DNA of 50,927 bases from Bacillota bacterium (GTDB taxonomy: Bacteria > Bacillota > Clostridia > Peptostreptococcales > Anaerovoracaceae), in contig JAUNFA010000004.1 in the NCBI GenBank assembly GCA_030525285.1, forward strand, positions 1 to 50,927. The letters run 5' to 3'. Positions 1 to 8,603 of the stretch are shown in pieces (the stretch's first letter is position 1; each line of letters opens with the position of its first letter). Under the pieces are notes generated by a model. That model did not search any database. It saw only the letters and a program-made list of their open reading frames with translations, and was not told the DNA's origin. The position numbers and the translations under genes are program-made.

Positions 1-94
1 CGTATACAAGTCCGGCCATTATGGATGCTTTGGCCTTTTCACGTGAAGGGAAGAAGCCCTTTTCTGTCAATATTACATCAAGTCTATCTTTCAA
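1..94 (-). CDS. tlyA: TlyA-family rRNA methyltransferase/hemolysin, N-terminal fragment (cut by window edge)
   Basis: Only the first 31 codons are in the window. The frame reads LKDRLDVILTEKGFFPSREK and then KASIMAGLVY. This matches the S4-type RNA-binding start of TlyA proteins, which have an RLDVxL motif and a Ser-Arg-x-x-Ala/Lys-A turn. In this family the S4 domain is followed by an FtsJ-like methyltransferase that 2'-O-methylates ribosomal RNA; that part lies outside the window. The start is a TTG at 94-92, overlapping the end of dxs by 11 bases. An AGGAT purine stretch lies about 10 bases upstream inside dxs. In many clostridia tlyA follows dxs directly, which supports the call. The family is identified from the N-terminus only. 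Confidence 0.8.
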   Translation of the reverse strand, partial: MKDRLDVILTEKGFFPSREKAKASIMAGLVY

Positions 95-1943
95 GTTCTT
101 TTTTTATCCTTTCTGCTATGGAATCTGCATCAAGACCATATCTTTCATAAAGCTGTGACGTATTTCCATGCTCTATGAACTTGTCCGGCCATGACAGATT
201 GTGAACGTGGGTGTCTTCGTTGACAAAGACTGTATTAATACTTTCTCCCAGACCTCCTGAGAGAATATTGTCCTCAATTGTAAAAATGTGTTTGCAGTTT
301 GCAGCACACTTTCTTATGGTTTCATCGTCGAGAGGTCTCATGAATCTCGCGTTATATACTGCAGCCTCAATCCCGGACTGTTTCAGCTTTGAAGCGGCTT
401 CCACTGCATGCGAAACCATTGAGCCAATTGCCCAGATTGCACAGTCAGTGCCTTCGGTTAGTTTCTCTGCTTTGAAGCCGTTCAGGTCAGAGTCGTTAAT
501 TTCAGGTGCGGTTCCTCTCGGATATCTGATAGCGCATGGTCTGTCAAGAGTAAGGGATAATTCCATCATTTTCTCAAGCTCAGAGCCATCCTTTGGTGCC
601 ATTATAATCAGATTCGGTATAGATGAAAGATAACTGAAATCGTATATACCCTGGTGGGTTTCACCATCGGCACCTACAGCACCAGCTCTGTCAAGACAGA
701 GCACTACAGGAAGATTCTGCAGGCACACGTCCTCCATTATCTGGTCATAGGCACGCTGCAGGAATGTTGAATATACAGCAACATAAGGCTTCATTCCTGC
801 CTTGGCCATACCTGCCGCGAAAGTAACTGCATGAGCTTCAGCAATGCCTACATCAAAGGTCCTTTCAGGAAGTGCTTCGGCAAACTTTTTGAGTCCTGTG
901 CCCTCCAGCATAGCTGCACTTACAGCCGTGATTCTTTTGTCGTTTTGTGCCATCTGCAGCAGCTTGTTGCCGAAAATTGCTGAATATGACGGCTTTGATG
1001 ATTTGTTTTTCAGTTTGCCTGTCTTAGGGTCAAAGGGTCCGATGCCGTGGAAAACATCTGGATTTTTTTCGGCGATTGTGTAACCTTTTCCCTTCTTGGT
1101 TGACAGGTGAATAAGTACAGGTCCCTTGCTTTCCTTTGCAACCTCAAGAGTTTCACATATTTCATCAATATTGTGACCGTCAATCGGTCCGTAATAATTA
1201 AGACCGAGTTCTTCAAAAAATTTGCCGGTCTCATCAATTACAGCATACTTAATGGATTCCTTGGTATTGTGGATACCGGAAACCATACTCGAACCGATTT
1301 TGGGAACACTGCTTATTCGCTTCTTTACGTTTTTTTTGATAGAAGTGTATTTGCGCGTTCCTCGCATTCTTCCAAGGTATGAAGACAGACCACCGTTATT
1401 CATAGATATGGACATGCCATTATCATTAAGAATGATTATCATGCGACTTTTTACGTTGGACATGTTATTCAAGGCTTCAAAAGCCATGCCGCCAGTCAAA
1501 GCACCATCACCGATTATGGATATAACGTTGTAATCCTCATTCTGCATATCGCGAGCAGCTGCAAGACCAAGTCCCAGAGATATTGATGTACTTGAATGAC
1601 CTGTGTCAAACAAATCATATTCGCTTTCCTTCTGTTTAGGAAATCCACTCATTCCATCAAGCTGCCTGAGAGTATCAAAATTTCCAGCTCTTCCAGTAAG
1701 CAGTTTATGAACGTACGTCTGATGACCAACGTCCCATACTATCTTGTCTTCGGGCGGATCAAAGACCTTGAGGAGAGCGATAGTAAGCTCTACAGCTCCC
1801 AGACTTGAGGCAAGATGTCCGCCTGTCTGAGACACATGTTCAACTAGAAAATCACGAATTTCATAAGTGAGAAGTTCGAGATCATCCATTGACATTGTCT
1901 TTAATTCTTCAGGAAACTTATGTTTCTCAAAGTAATTGTTCAT
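84..1943 (-). CDS. dxs: 1-deoxy-D-xylulose-5-phosphate synthase
   Basis: This thiamine-diphosphate enzyme condenses pyruvate and glyceraldehyde 3-phosphate into DXP, the first step of the MEP isoprenoid pathway. The 619-residue length is normal. The substrate loop GGHLASSLG is at about residues 41-49 and WDVGHQTY at 70-77. The diphosphate/Mg motif GDGALTGG starts at residue 145. The catalytic glutamate region GIAEAHAV has Glu at about 369, and a transketolase C-terminal domain follows to the end. The ATG at 1943 has an AGAGGT ribosome site. It begins 2 bases before the ispA stop is fully passed, so the two are translationally coupled. It sits between ispA and tlyA, so prenyl-precursor supply and prenyl-chain synthesis share a transcript. 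Confidence 0.97.
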   Translation of the reverse strand: MNNYFEKHKFPEELKTMSMDDLELLTYEIRDFLVEHVSQTGGHLASSLGAVELTIALLKVFDPPEDKIVWDVGHQTYVHKLLTGRAGNFDTLRQLDGMSGFPKQKESEYDLFDTGHSSTSISLGLGLAAARDMQNEDYNVISIIGDGALTGGMAFEALNNMSNVKSRMIIILNDNGMSISMNNGGLSSYLGRMRGTRKYTSIKKNVKKRISSVPKIGSSMVSGIHNTKESIKYAVIDETGKFFEELGLNYYGPIDGHNIDEICETLEVAKESKGPVLIHLSTKKGKGYTIAEKNPDVFHGIGPFDPKTGKLKNKSSKPSYSAIFGNKLLQMAQNDKRITAVSAAMLEGTGLKKFAEALPERTFDVGIAEAHAVTFAAGMAKAGMKPYVAVYSTFLQRAYDQIMEDVCLQNLPVVLCLDRAGAVGADGETHQGIYDFSYLSSIPNLIIMAPKDGSELEKMMELSLTLDRPCAIRYPRGTAPEINDSDLNGFKAEKLTEGTDCAIWAIGSMVSHAVEAASKLKQSGIEAAVYNARFMRPLDDETIRKCAANCKHIFTIEDNILSGGLGESINTVFVNEDTHVHNLSWPDKFIEHGNTSQLYERYGLDADSIAERIKKELER

Positions 1944-1944
1944 A

Positions 1945-2841
1945 TCAGTTACCTCTTACTGCCAAATCTTTTGCCAGCTTTGAGAATACTTCTGCATTAT
2001 CATAATATACGCCAATGGCGTCAAGAGCTGATTCGGTAAGCTCCTTAAGCTTTTCCTTTGATTCATCTAGTCCGAAGATTGACGGATATGTCAATTTACC
2101 TCTATCGGAATCCATGCCTGTTTTCTTACCCATCATTTCTTCATTACCCTCAACATCGAGAATATCGTCGCAAATCTGGAAAGCAAGACCGAGACTTTCT
2201 GCATATTCCGTCAAATTTGTAAGCATCTCAGTATCGGCACCACCAATCATTGCGCCGGCCCGAACTGCAGCAACTAACAAAGCGGCGGTTTTATTCCTGT
2301 GAACATAGCAAAGCATTTCTTCAGATCCTACATGATTTTCAGATTCCATATCTGCAATCTGTCCTGCTATCATGCCTCTGATGCCGGCTCCTTTGGCAAT
2401 CTCATAAGCGGCACGGATTCGGCGCTTCATCGCATCCATGTCATCGAGATAGTAAAGTATGTCCGCGTACATAGTCTCAAAGGCTGTGTTGAGAAGTCCG
2501 TCTCCTGCCAGAGTTGCAGTAGCTTCACCATAAACCTTATGGTTTGTTGGAATGCCTCTTCTCAAGTCATCGTCATCCATAAACGGTAAGTCGTCATGAA
2601 TGAGTGAATATGTATGAATATATTCAAGAGCACATGCATATGGCAGCGCATCTTCAATTTTGCCACCACAAAAGTCACATGCAGCAAGAAGCAGAACAGG
2701 TCTTATTCTCTTGCCACCGGCCATAATGCTATACTTCATGGATTCATATAACGTAATACTTTTATGGTCAACATCCGGTATGAAATCAGTAATATGTTCT
2801 TCAATATAATCACGATAGCCTTCAAAAGTATAATCAGTCAT
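1945..2841 (-). CDS. ispA: Geranylgeranyl/farnesyl diphosphate synthase (polyprenyl synthetase)
   Basis: This is an all-alpha trans-prenyltransferase of 298 residues. It carries both aspartate-rich Mg-binding motifs: DDLPFMDDDDLRRG at about residues 83-96, and QICDDILD with a following lysine-rich segment at about 220-227. It condenses isopentenyl diphosphate with allylic primers and makes FPP (C15) or a similar short chain for undecaprenyl carriers and quinones. The GGKRIRP substrate-binding motif is at about 42-48. The start at 2841 has a GGAAGGTGAT ribosome site. The gene lies directly between xseB and dxs, the usual clostridial order. Whether the product is FPP or GGPP cannot be decided from the sequence, so ispA is used in its usual broad sense. 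Confidence 0.95.
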   Translation of the reverse strand: MTDYTFEGYRDYIEEHITDFIPDVDHKSITLYESMKYSIMAGGKRIRPVLLLAACDFCGGKIEDALPYACALEYIHTYSLIHDDLPFMDDDDLRRGIPTNHKVYGEATATLAGDGLLNTAFETMYADILYYLDDMDAMKRRIRAAYEIAKGAGIRGMIAGQIADMESENHVGSEEMLCYVHRNKTAALLVAAVRAGAMIGGADTEMLTNLTEYAESLGLAFQICDDILDVEGNEEMMGKKTGMDSDRGKLTYPSIFGLDESKEKLKELTESALDAIGVYYDNAEVFSKLAKDLAVRGN

Positions 2842-2857
2842 GACATCACCTTCCTTC

Positions 2858-3043
2858 TCAGTTGTTTAACACTTCTATCTTCTGAACTGCATCATCAAGA
2901 ATCTCTCTGCACTGTTTGTAGTATTTGATTCCTTCCTCATAGCTCTTAATAGCTTCATCTAATGTTGTCTCTTCTGATTTGAGTTTCTCTGATACCTTTT
3001 CAAGGTTTGCCAGAGCCTTTTCAAAACTGATTTTGTCGGACAT
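2858..3043 (-). CDS. xseB: Exodeoxyribonuclease VII small subunit
   Basis: The 61-residue, helical, charged protein has the family pattern SFEKALANLEKVSEKL, followed by a TLDEAIKSYEEGIKYYKQC helix. XseB subunits wrap the XseA C-terminus to form the exonuclease VII complex, which degrades single-stranded DNA from both ends. The length is typical of Firmicutes XseB. It follows xseA by 14 bases with an AGAGGT ribosome site before the ATG at 3043. It lacks a catalytic domain, as expected for this subunit. Confidence 0.95.
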   Translation of the reverse strand: MSDKISFEKALANLEKVSEKLKSEETTLDEAIKSYEEGIKYYKQCREILDDAVQKIEVLNN

Positions 3044-3057
3044 GGTTACCTCTTTTC

Positions 3058-4257
3058 TTATTCAGACAATACTTTTGCCTTTGTACTACCTTCAGCAAAG
3101 GATATATCTATTTTATCACCAGCGGAAACTTCTGTGCTGTTTTTGACAATATTTCCTGCAGAATCTTTGACGATGGCATATCCTCTGGACAGAATGAGCT
3201 GTGGATTGGATGAGTTTATTATTTCTCCTATCACCTCAACTCTATTGGTGTATTCTGCAATTGATGCATCTATTCCTGATTTCATAGAATGATAAATGCT
3301 GTCGCATTTCATCTGTGCCATTACAATTCTTGATTTGAGCTGACTTTTGAACAATTCAGGTTTCATGAGATTGAGCATGTTTTCTGACTGCTGCACCTTC
3401 AATCTGATACTGTGAGTGATTTCTCTGTTAAGCCTGCTAATATAGTCTGCAAGTTCATTAGTATCAGGGACAGCCATATCCGCGGCTGCTGTAGGTGTTT
3501 CAGCCCTTCTGTCGGCAACGAAATCGGCAATGGTAAAATCTGTTTCATGTCCGACTGCCGATATTACAGGAATCCGGGAATTGTAGATGCTCCGCGCAAC
3601 ATTTTCTTCATTAAATGCCCACAGTTCCTCAATGGAACCTCCGCCTCTTCCTGTAATTATAATATCTACGTCTTCAAATCTTATGTTTATATCATCAATG
3701 GCTGCCGCGATTTCACCTGCTGCAGCGGGACCTTGAACAGTTACCGGATATATTAATACATCCACATAATTGTTCTTGTTTTTTATTATCTTAACAATAT
3801 CGCGAACTGCGGCGCCTGTTGCCGATGTTACTACAGCTATCTTATGGGGAAATATCGGTAAAGGCTTACGATGAGAAGAATCAAACAAACCCTCAGTTTC
3901 AAGCTTTTTCTTAAGCTCCCGGAATCGGGCCATAAGAACACCTTCGCCTGCCTCTTCAATAGCTTTCACATTTATCGAATAGCTGCCGCCACGTTCATAC
4001 AGATAAAGGTATCCATAAACATTAACTTCCATTCCATCCTCTAATCTGAAAGAAACACAATCAGCATTACCTGAGGGGAGGAAGCAGCGTATTGTACTCT
4101 TTTCATCTTTTAGTGAAAAGTAAACGTGTCCACTGTCATGATATTTGATATTTGATATTTCTCCTTTTACAGATACGTTTCCAAGAATCGGATCTGTTTG
4201 AAGAATTCTTTTGATGTAACTGTTAAGTTGTGAAACGGATACAGGTTTTAATCCCAT
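3058..4257 (-). CDS. xseA: Exodeoxyribonuclease VII large subunit
   Basis: This catalytic subunit of the single-strand-specific exonuclease VII acts in DNA repair and debris degradation. An OB-fold nucleic-acid-binding domain (residues about 5-100, with ISNIKYHDSGHVYFSLKD) precedes the Exonuc_VII_L domain. That domain holds the VVTSATGAAVRDI segment near residue 140, the IITGRGGGSIEELWAFNEE motif near 200-218, and the SAVGHETDFTIADFVADRRAxTPTAAA active-site region near 233-260. The C-terminal half forms long helices that bind XseB. The length of 399 is normal. The start at 4257 has a GGAGGTAG ribosome site inside the end of the upstream gene, with a 10-base overlap. Confidence 0.97.
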   Translation of the reverse strand: MGLKPVSVSQLNSYIKRILQTDPILGNVSVKGEISNIKYHDSGHVYFSLKDEKSTIRCFLPSGNADCVSFRLEDGMEVNVYGYLYLYERGGSYSINVKAIEEAGEGVLMARFRELKKKLETEGLFDSSHRKPLPIFPHKIAVVTSATGAAVRDIVKIIKNKNNYVDVLIYPVTVQGPAAAGEIAAAIDDINIRFEDVDIIITGRGGGSIEELWAFNEENVARSIYNSRIPVISAVGHETDFTIADFVADRRAETPTAAADMAVPDTNELADYISRLNREITHSIRLKVQQSENMLNLMKPELFKSQLKSRIVMAQMKCDSIYHSMKSGIDASIAEYTNRVEVIGEIINSSNPQLILSRGYAIVKDSAGNIVKNSTEVSAGDKIDISFAEGSTKAKVLSE

Positions 4258-5234
4258 ACGTATCTACCTCCGAGAACAGCAAGACCGACTGCGTTATCCT
4301 GGGACATGTTATTATCACCGAAGTAAACATTAACATCTTTAAGTTTCGGGGAATTGCTTATGTATTCTCTGATAAACCTGCTGGACATTACACCTCCCGA
4401 CATGACAACTTTATTGATTTCAGTCATGTTTGCGGCCTGATAGATGGATTCCTTAATGGACTCACCTATTCTTAAGAATATTTCTTTAATGAAAGATTCT
4501 TTCTCATTGCCGTAACCTTCATCTTCAATGCATCTTTTGATTTGTGTATCAATGCCTGAAATATTAAAGTATGCATGACGGCATTTGATTGGAGTGAGAA
4601 TATTTGTAGCATGGTCACAGCTACATGCAATCTTATCGAGTATTTCACCTGCTGGGAACCTGTAACCGAAAGCAACGCCGGCTCTGTCAATTAGCTGACC
4701 ATATGCAATATCCCTTGTGCCGCCGACCAGAAATATCTTGTAAAAAACGCCCGTGTTGAGAACCACATCGCGATCTCTGGGTTTAACGATAACAATTTCT
4801 GTGGTGCCACCCGAAAAATGGCATGCCAGAAATGGTTCGTCAGATTCGAATCCGGTATCATGTTTTACCGCCTCAATATGACCCTCCTGATGAGAAAAAC
4901 CTATGCCCAGAACACCGTTTACCGCGGCAATTGATCTTCCGGTAGATATTCCTGCATTAAATACGGGCATATACGAATTTTCAACAGGTCTTGGTCTGTT
5001 GGACCAGGCCACAGCGTCCAGTTTACCATCCAGATCTACAGGAATTCTTTCCATAAGCTCCGGAAGGTTCTGCACATGCTGAAAAAGAGCCTCAGACTGT
5101 CTAAGACCTCTTTCACCCTTTCGCACCTCAAGAAAATTTCTAAGGTCGCAGACTATATTGTAATCATTATCCACAACTGCTATAGATGTTTTGTAGTTGC
5201 TTGTATCAATGCCGAGTATATATCTACTGTTCAT
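4248..5234 (-). CDS. TsaD/Kae1-like ASKHA-fold protein (O-sialoglycoprotein endopeptidase-like paralogue)
   Basis: A 328-residue protein of the Kae1/TsaD/YrdC-partner superfamily. It opens with LGIDTSNYKTSIAV, the phosphate-binding strand-turn of the ASKHA ATPase fold. The two metal-binding histidines are kept as SHQEGHIEA (H115 and H119), and a glycine-rich nucleotide loop, SGGTTEIV, lies near residue 140. Real TsaD makes the t6A37 tRNA modification with TsaB, TsaC and TsaE. None of those partners is nearby, and the protein is divergent and lacks the typical TsaD NHLEGH context. This group of shorter paralogues recurs in clostridia between nusB and xseA, and its function is not established. 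It overlaps both neighbours by about 10 bases, so it is firmly within the operon. Confidence 0.8.
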   Translation of the reverse strand: MNSRYILGIDTSNYKTSIAVVDNDYNIVCDLRNFLEVRKGERGLRQSEALFQHVQNLPELMERIPVDLDGKLDAVAWSNRPRPVENSYMPVFNAGISTGRSIAAVNGVLGIGFSHQEGHIEAVKHDTGFESDEPFLACHFSGGTTEIVIVKPRDRDVVLNTGVFYKIFLVGGTRDIAYGQLIDRAGVAFGYRFPAGEILDKIACSCDHATNILTPIKCRHAYFNISGIDTQIKRCIEDEGYGNEKESFIKEIFLRIGESIKESIYQAANMTEINKVVMSGGVMSSRFIREYISNSPKLKDVNVYFGDNNMSQDNAVGLAVLGGRYVWD

Positions 5235-5622
5235 CTTTCAAAATTGTGCCGAGCACTCCGTGTATAAATGGTGCAGACTGATCTGTACTGAACTTTCTGG
5301 CTAAATTAATTGATTCCGAAACCACTACAGCAGCAGTAACGTCGTCAGCGTATCTTGATTCGCCTATAGCAAGTCTCAATATGGCAAGGTCAACCTTGGG
5401 CATTCTTGATGTTTTCCATGAACGACTGCATCTATTAATGGATTCATCTATGGAATCCAAATTTGTCAGAATTGCTCTAAGGATTGTGCGTGCTCTCTCC
5501 TGCTCTTTTCCACTGATTCTCTCATCACATTTAGCTTCAAGAGTTTCAATATTCATCTCATCGCCAGCTTCCAGTTCGAACAGGAGCTGCATCATTATTT
5601 CTCTAGCCTGTTTTCTTGTCAT
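5224..5622 (-). CDS. nusB: Transcription antitermination factor NusB
   Basis: An all-helical RNA-binding protein that binds boxA with NusE/S10 to promote antitermination on rRNA operons. The motif MTRKQAREIMMQLLFELEAG opens the protein. The C-terminal part has the conserved PKVDLAILRLAIGE segment and VVVSESINLARKFSTDQSAPFIHGVLGTI, typical of NusB. I chose the ATG at 5622, giving 132 residues. A GGAGG site sits 6-10 bases before it inside the end of the Asp23 gene. A 12-residue upstream extension in the same frame has no ribosome site and is unlike NusB. Confidence 0.95.
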   Translation of the reverse strand: MTRKQAREIMMQLLFELEAGDEMNIETLEAKCDERISGKEQERARTILRAILTNLDSIDESINRCSRSWKTSRMPKVDLAILRLAIGESRYADDVTAAVVVSESINLARKFSTDQSAPFIHGVLGTILKDEQ

Positions 5623-5623
5623 A

Positions 5624-5983
5624 TTATTCCTCCGATGGTAGTTTGACTCCCTGAACATTAATGTTGACTGCCAGTACCTTGTTGCCTGTCATTTCTTCGA
5701 CTTCATCCCTTATGTTTTCTTGTATTTCCCATGCAAGTTCAGGAATTCTGGTACCGTAATCAACGACTATGTTAGCATCAATCGTTATGCCGTCATCATT
5801 CTGAGAGGCCTTTATTCCCTTGGACGCATTTTCCTTACCCAAAAGGTTCTCAGTGAGAATATCTGATATATCACCAGCAACATCTGCAACACCCTTTGTC
5901 CTCAAAGTGGCGTTGGCAGCACAAACAGCAATGACTTCATCAGAAACCTTAAGTGAGGATGCATCGTTAATTGAATTGTTCAT
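5624..5983 (-). CDS. Asp23/Gls24-family alkaline-shock/envelope-stress protein
   Basis: The 119-residue protein shows the Asp23 family features: an early VSDEVIAVCAANATLRTKGV segment, a central DGITIDANIVVDYGTRIPELAWEIQENI block, and a C-terminal VLAVNINVQGV strand. The staphylococcal founder is membrane-associated through a partner (AmaP), and its loss induces cell-wall stress genes. In clostridia this small paralogue is commonly placed just before nusB, as here. Start ATG at 5983 with AGAGGTAA upstream. The exact molecular role is not known. Confidence 0.9.
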   Translation of the reverse strand: MNNSINDASSLKVSDEVIAVCAANATLRTKGVADVAGDISDILTENLLGKENASKGIKASQNDDGITIDANIVVDYGTRIPELAWEIQENIRDEVEEMTGNKVLAVNINVQGVKLPSEE

Positions 5984-6019
5984 TGTATTACCTCTTTAAT
6001 CGTATCAAAGACAGCCGGT

Positions 6020-7372
6020 TTAATTATTTGCCTGAGAATTGTCACCCTGCTCATCATCATTTTCTGCAAGTATAGTAAGGGTAATCTGCTCAATTCTCCT
6101 ATCTCTGATAGAGTCTATTCTGAACTCTAAATTATCAATATTTACAGTAATGCCAATATCCTTGGCATCAGGTATTTCTCCGAGAACATCAATAAGAAGT
6201 CCTCCTATTGTTTCGCTGTTATCAGATTCAAGATTGACACCGAGCTCTTCGTTAATATCATCAATGCCCATGCTTCCGTCAATAATGAATTCAGTATCAG
6301 AAATCACCTGTATTTCAGGCTCAACCTCATCGTATTCATCATCGATGTCTCCCATGACCTCTTCTATAATATCCTCCATGGTTACAATGCCTGAGAATCC
6401 ACCGTATTCATCAATGAGAATAGCAATATGCTGCTTTGTAGTCTGAAGCTCCATGAAAAGTGTGTCGATTTTCTTTGTTTCAGGCACCAGATGAGGTTTT
6501 CTCAGAATTGACCTTAAGTCAAGATTGTCAAATCCCACTTCTCTTGCTTTGATAAGATAATCCTTAATATAAAGTATGCCAATAATATTATCACTATCAT
6601 CTTCGTATACAGGAATTCTGGAATAGTGCCATTCCATCAGCTCATCTATGTATTCCTCTGCAGGATCGTTGATGTTAATGGAAAACACGTCGGTTCTCGG
6701 TGTCATGATTTCGAAGGCAAGCATGTCGTCAAAGGCAAAAATACTTGTAATCATCTTCATGCCTTCTTTGTTAAGCTCACCGCTTTCCTGACCGGATTCT
6801 AGCATAGATACAACTTCATCCTCCGAATATACCGCTTCCGTTACGTCAGTTCTCTGTCTGAATAGCTTGAGAAGCAGCACCGTCAGTCCATCAACAATTA
6901 CTGCAAGAGGTTTGAAAATTATGCAGATATATTTAACCTTGTTATAGGCTGACATTGCGATTTTGTCCGCATAAAGCAGTGCAAGTCTTCTAGGAAACAG
7001 AATTCCAAGTACCAGCATAACAAATGTAAGTATCAGGGTGCACAAAATGATCGATACTATCTGTACGAAAGGAATTCCGAAGTTATCAATATATGAATTC
7101 AGAAAGTGACTCATATAATATGCTGTGATTGAACTTGCCATAAATCCCAGAAATACGCAAGCAGTCTCCACCATCAGCAGATAATTGTACGGTTCTTCCG
7201 CAGTTTCCAGCATTGCCTGTGCTTTGGAATTACCATCCTGTGCCAGGCTTCGGATATTATTCTTGTTAATGGATTTCATGGCAGTAAACGCTGCCGTCAA
7301 ATACCCATTTATAATTATTATTATTGCAATTACGATTAAACTTTGCCAAAAGGGTCCAGGGTCGGATGACAT
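6020..7372 (-). CDS. CNNM/CorC-type membrane transporter or regulator (DUF21, CBS pair, CorC_HlyC)
   Basis: The 450 residues have the HlyC/CorC layout. An N-terminal DUF21 transmembrane domain covers about residues 8-180 with hydrophobic stretches near 10-28, 65-90 and 105-130. A CBS pair at about 215-340 includes DVFSININDPAEEYIDE and HIAILIDEYGGFSGIVTMEDIIEEVMGDI. A CorC_HlyC domain follows at about 355-435. Family members act in Mg2+/Co2+ efflux or its control, or as haemolysin-like proteins; the substrate is not predictable here. Its AAGGAG ribosome site lies inside the end of trhP. It is followed after 36 bases by asp23, another envelope-related gene. Confidence 0.92.
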   Translation of the reverse strand: MSSDPGPFWQSLIVIAIIIIINGYLTAAFTAMKSINKNNIRSLAQDGNSKAQAMLETAEEPYNYLLMVETACVFLGFMASSITAYYMSHFLNSYIDNFGIPFVQIVSIILCTLILTFVMLVLGILFPRRLALLYADKIAMSAYNKVKYICIIFKPLAVIVDGLTVLLLKLFRQRTDVTEAVYSEDEVVSMLESGQESGELNKEGMKMITSIFAFDDMLAFEIMTPRTDVFSININDPAEEYIDELMEWHYSRIPVYEDDSDNIIGILYIKDYLIKAREVGFDNLDLRSILRKPHLVPETKKIDTLFMELQTTKQHIAILIDEYGGFSGIVTMEDIIEEVMGDIDDEYDEVEPEIQVISDTEFIIDGSMGIDDINEELGVNLESDNSETIGGLLIDVLGEIPDAKDIGITVNIDNLEFRIDSIRDRRIEQITLTILAENDDEQGDNSQANN

Positions 7373-7373
7373 T

Positions 7374-8603
7374 CTATTCTCCTTTCTTTTTTCTGAGAAT
7401 GTAATTTTGTTTTACCGGCTGATCCATCTTAATGTGAAGAATCTGCTGAGGATGAGGCGCAGAGTCAATAGGCTGGTCTTCTTCATCCAGTAGTACATCT
7501 AGCTTCTGTTCAAAAAAGTCTATATCCGGACCGAACACTTCGATGGTATCGCCTGCATTCATTTTGTTTCTCTGTTCAACTACCGCCATACATGTAGTCT
7601 CATCATAGCTCAGTACCTTGCCTGTGAAACTGTATTCTCGCGTATAGGCACTGGTCTGATAATTCTGCTCCTCATTAGTCGGTTTGTTGTAATAAAATCC
7701 AGTTGTGAATTCTCTGTGACTTGCCTTGAGCATGTCGGTATACCATTGCTCACAGAAGCTGTAGTTATCCGGATCAGCCAGATACGCGTCGATTGCTTTT
7801 CTGTAGGCATTTACAACTGTTGCCACATAAAATACGCTCTTCATTCGACCTTCGATTTTGAATGAAGTTACGCCGGCATCAATAAGGTCCGGCAAATGTT
7901 CGAGCATGCACAAATCTTTGGAATTCATAATGTATGTACCCCGGTTATCTTCCTCGATGGGATAATATTCCCCGGGACGTTTTTCTTCTACAAGTTTATA
8001 TTTCCAGCGACATGGATGTGCGCACATTCCTCTGTTGGCGTCCCTGTCAATCATGTAGTTGCTGAGGAGGCACCTGCCGGAATAAGAAATACACATCGCG
8101 CCATGAACGAAGGCTTCCAGTTCCATTTCATCAGGAATCCTGCTTCTTATTTCACGTATTTCCTTAAGTGTAAGTTCACGTGCCAGAACGATTCTTCTTA
8201 CACCCATATCATACCAGAATTTAGCCGTAACATAATTAGTCATGTTGGCCTGTGTTGATATGTGAAGCTCTGCATGAGGAATCACTTCCTTAAGTACTGT
8301 TATGACTCCCGGATCAGACACGATGAAAGCGTCAATGGGAATGTGTTTAATAGACTCAAGATATTCTCTCAAAGGTTCGATGTCTTCATTGTGTGCGAAG
8401 ATGTTCATCGCCATATGACATCTGGTACCTCTCTCGTGAGCATAATTCACACCTTCCTCGATTTCGGCAATTGTCAGGTTGCCTGCACCGGCTCTTAATG
8501 AGAACATCTCACCGCCGAAATATACTGCATCTGCTCCATATTCAACTGCAATTTTTAATTTTTCCAAATCTCCCGCAGGAGCAAGTAATTCTATGTTTTT
8601 CAT
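7374..8603 (-). CDS. trhP: Peptidase-U32-family tRNA hydroxylation protein TrhP-like
   Basis: A U32-family protein of 409 residues. Founders of this branch (YegQ/TrhP, B. subtilis YrrN/YrrO) use prephenate-derived chemistry to hydroxylate U34 of tRNAs to 5-hydroxyuridine. The signature EAFVHGAMCISYSGRCLLSN is at about residues 163-182. Four cysteines at 171, 178, 194 and 198 fit the family's iron-sulfur site. The N-terminal TIM-barrel-like part begins ELLAPAGDLEKLKIAVEYGADAVYFGG. A C-terminal beta domain follows a TTGFYYNKPTNEEQNYQ segment. It overlaps the preceding trmR by four bases (ATGA). B. subtilis has the same mltG-trmR-trhP order, which favours the tRNA role over the old peptidase label. 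Confidence 0.85.
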   Translation of the reverse strand: MKNIELLAPAGDLEKLKIAVEYGADAVYFGGEMFSLRAGAGNLTIAEIEEGVNYAHERGTRCHMAMNIFAHNEDIEPLREYLESIKHIPIDAFIVSDPGVITVLKEVIPHAELHISTQANMTNYVTAKFWYDMGVRRIVLARELTLKEIREIRSRIPDEMELEAFVHGAMCISYSGRCLLSNYMIDRDANRGMCAHPCRWKYKLVEEKRPGEYYPIEEDNRGTYIMNSKDLCMLEHLPDLIDAGVTSFKIEGRMKSVFYVATVVNAYRKAIDAYLADPDNYSFCEQWYTDMLKASHREFTTGFYYNKPTNEEQNYQTSAYTREYSFTGKVLSYDETTCMAVVEQRNKMNAGDTIEVFGPDIDFFEQKLDVLLDEEDQPIDSAPHPQQILHIKMDQPVKQNYILRKKKGE

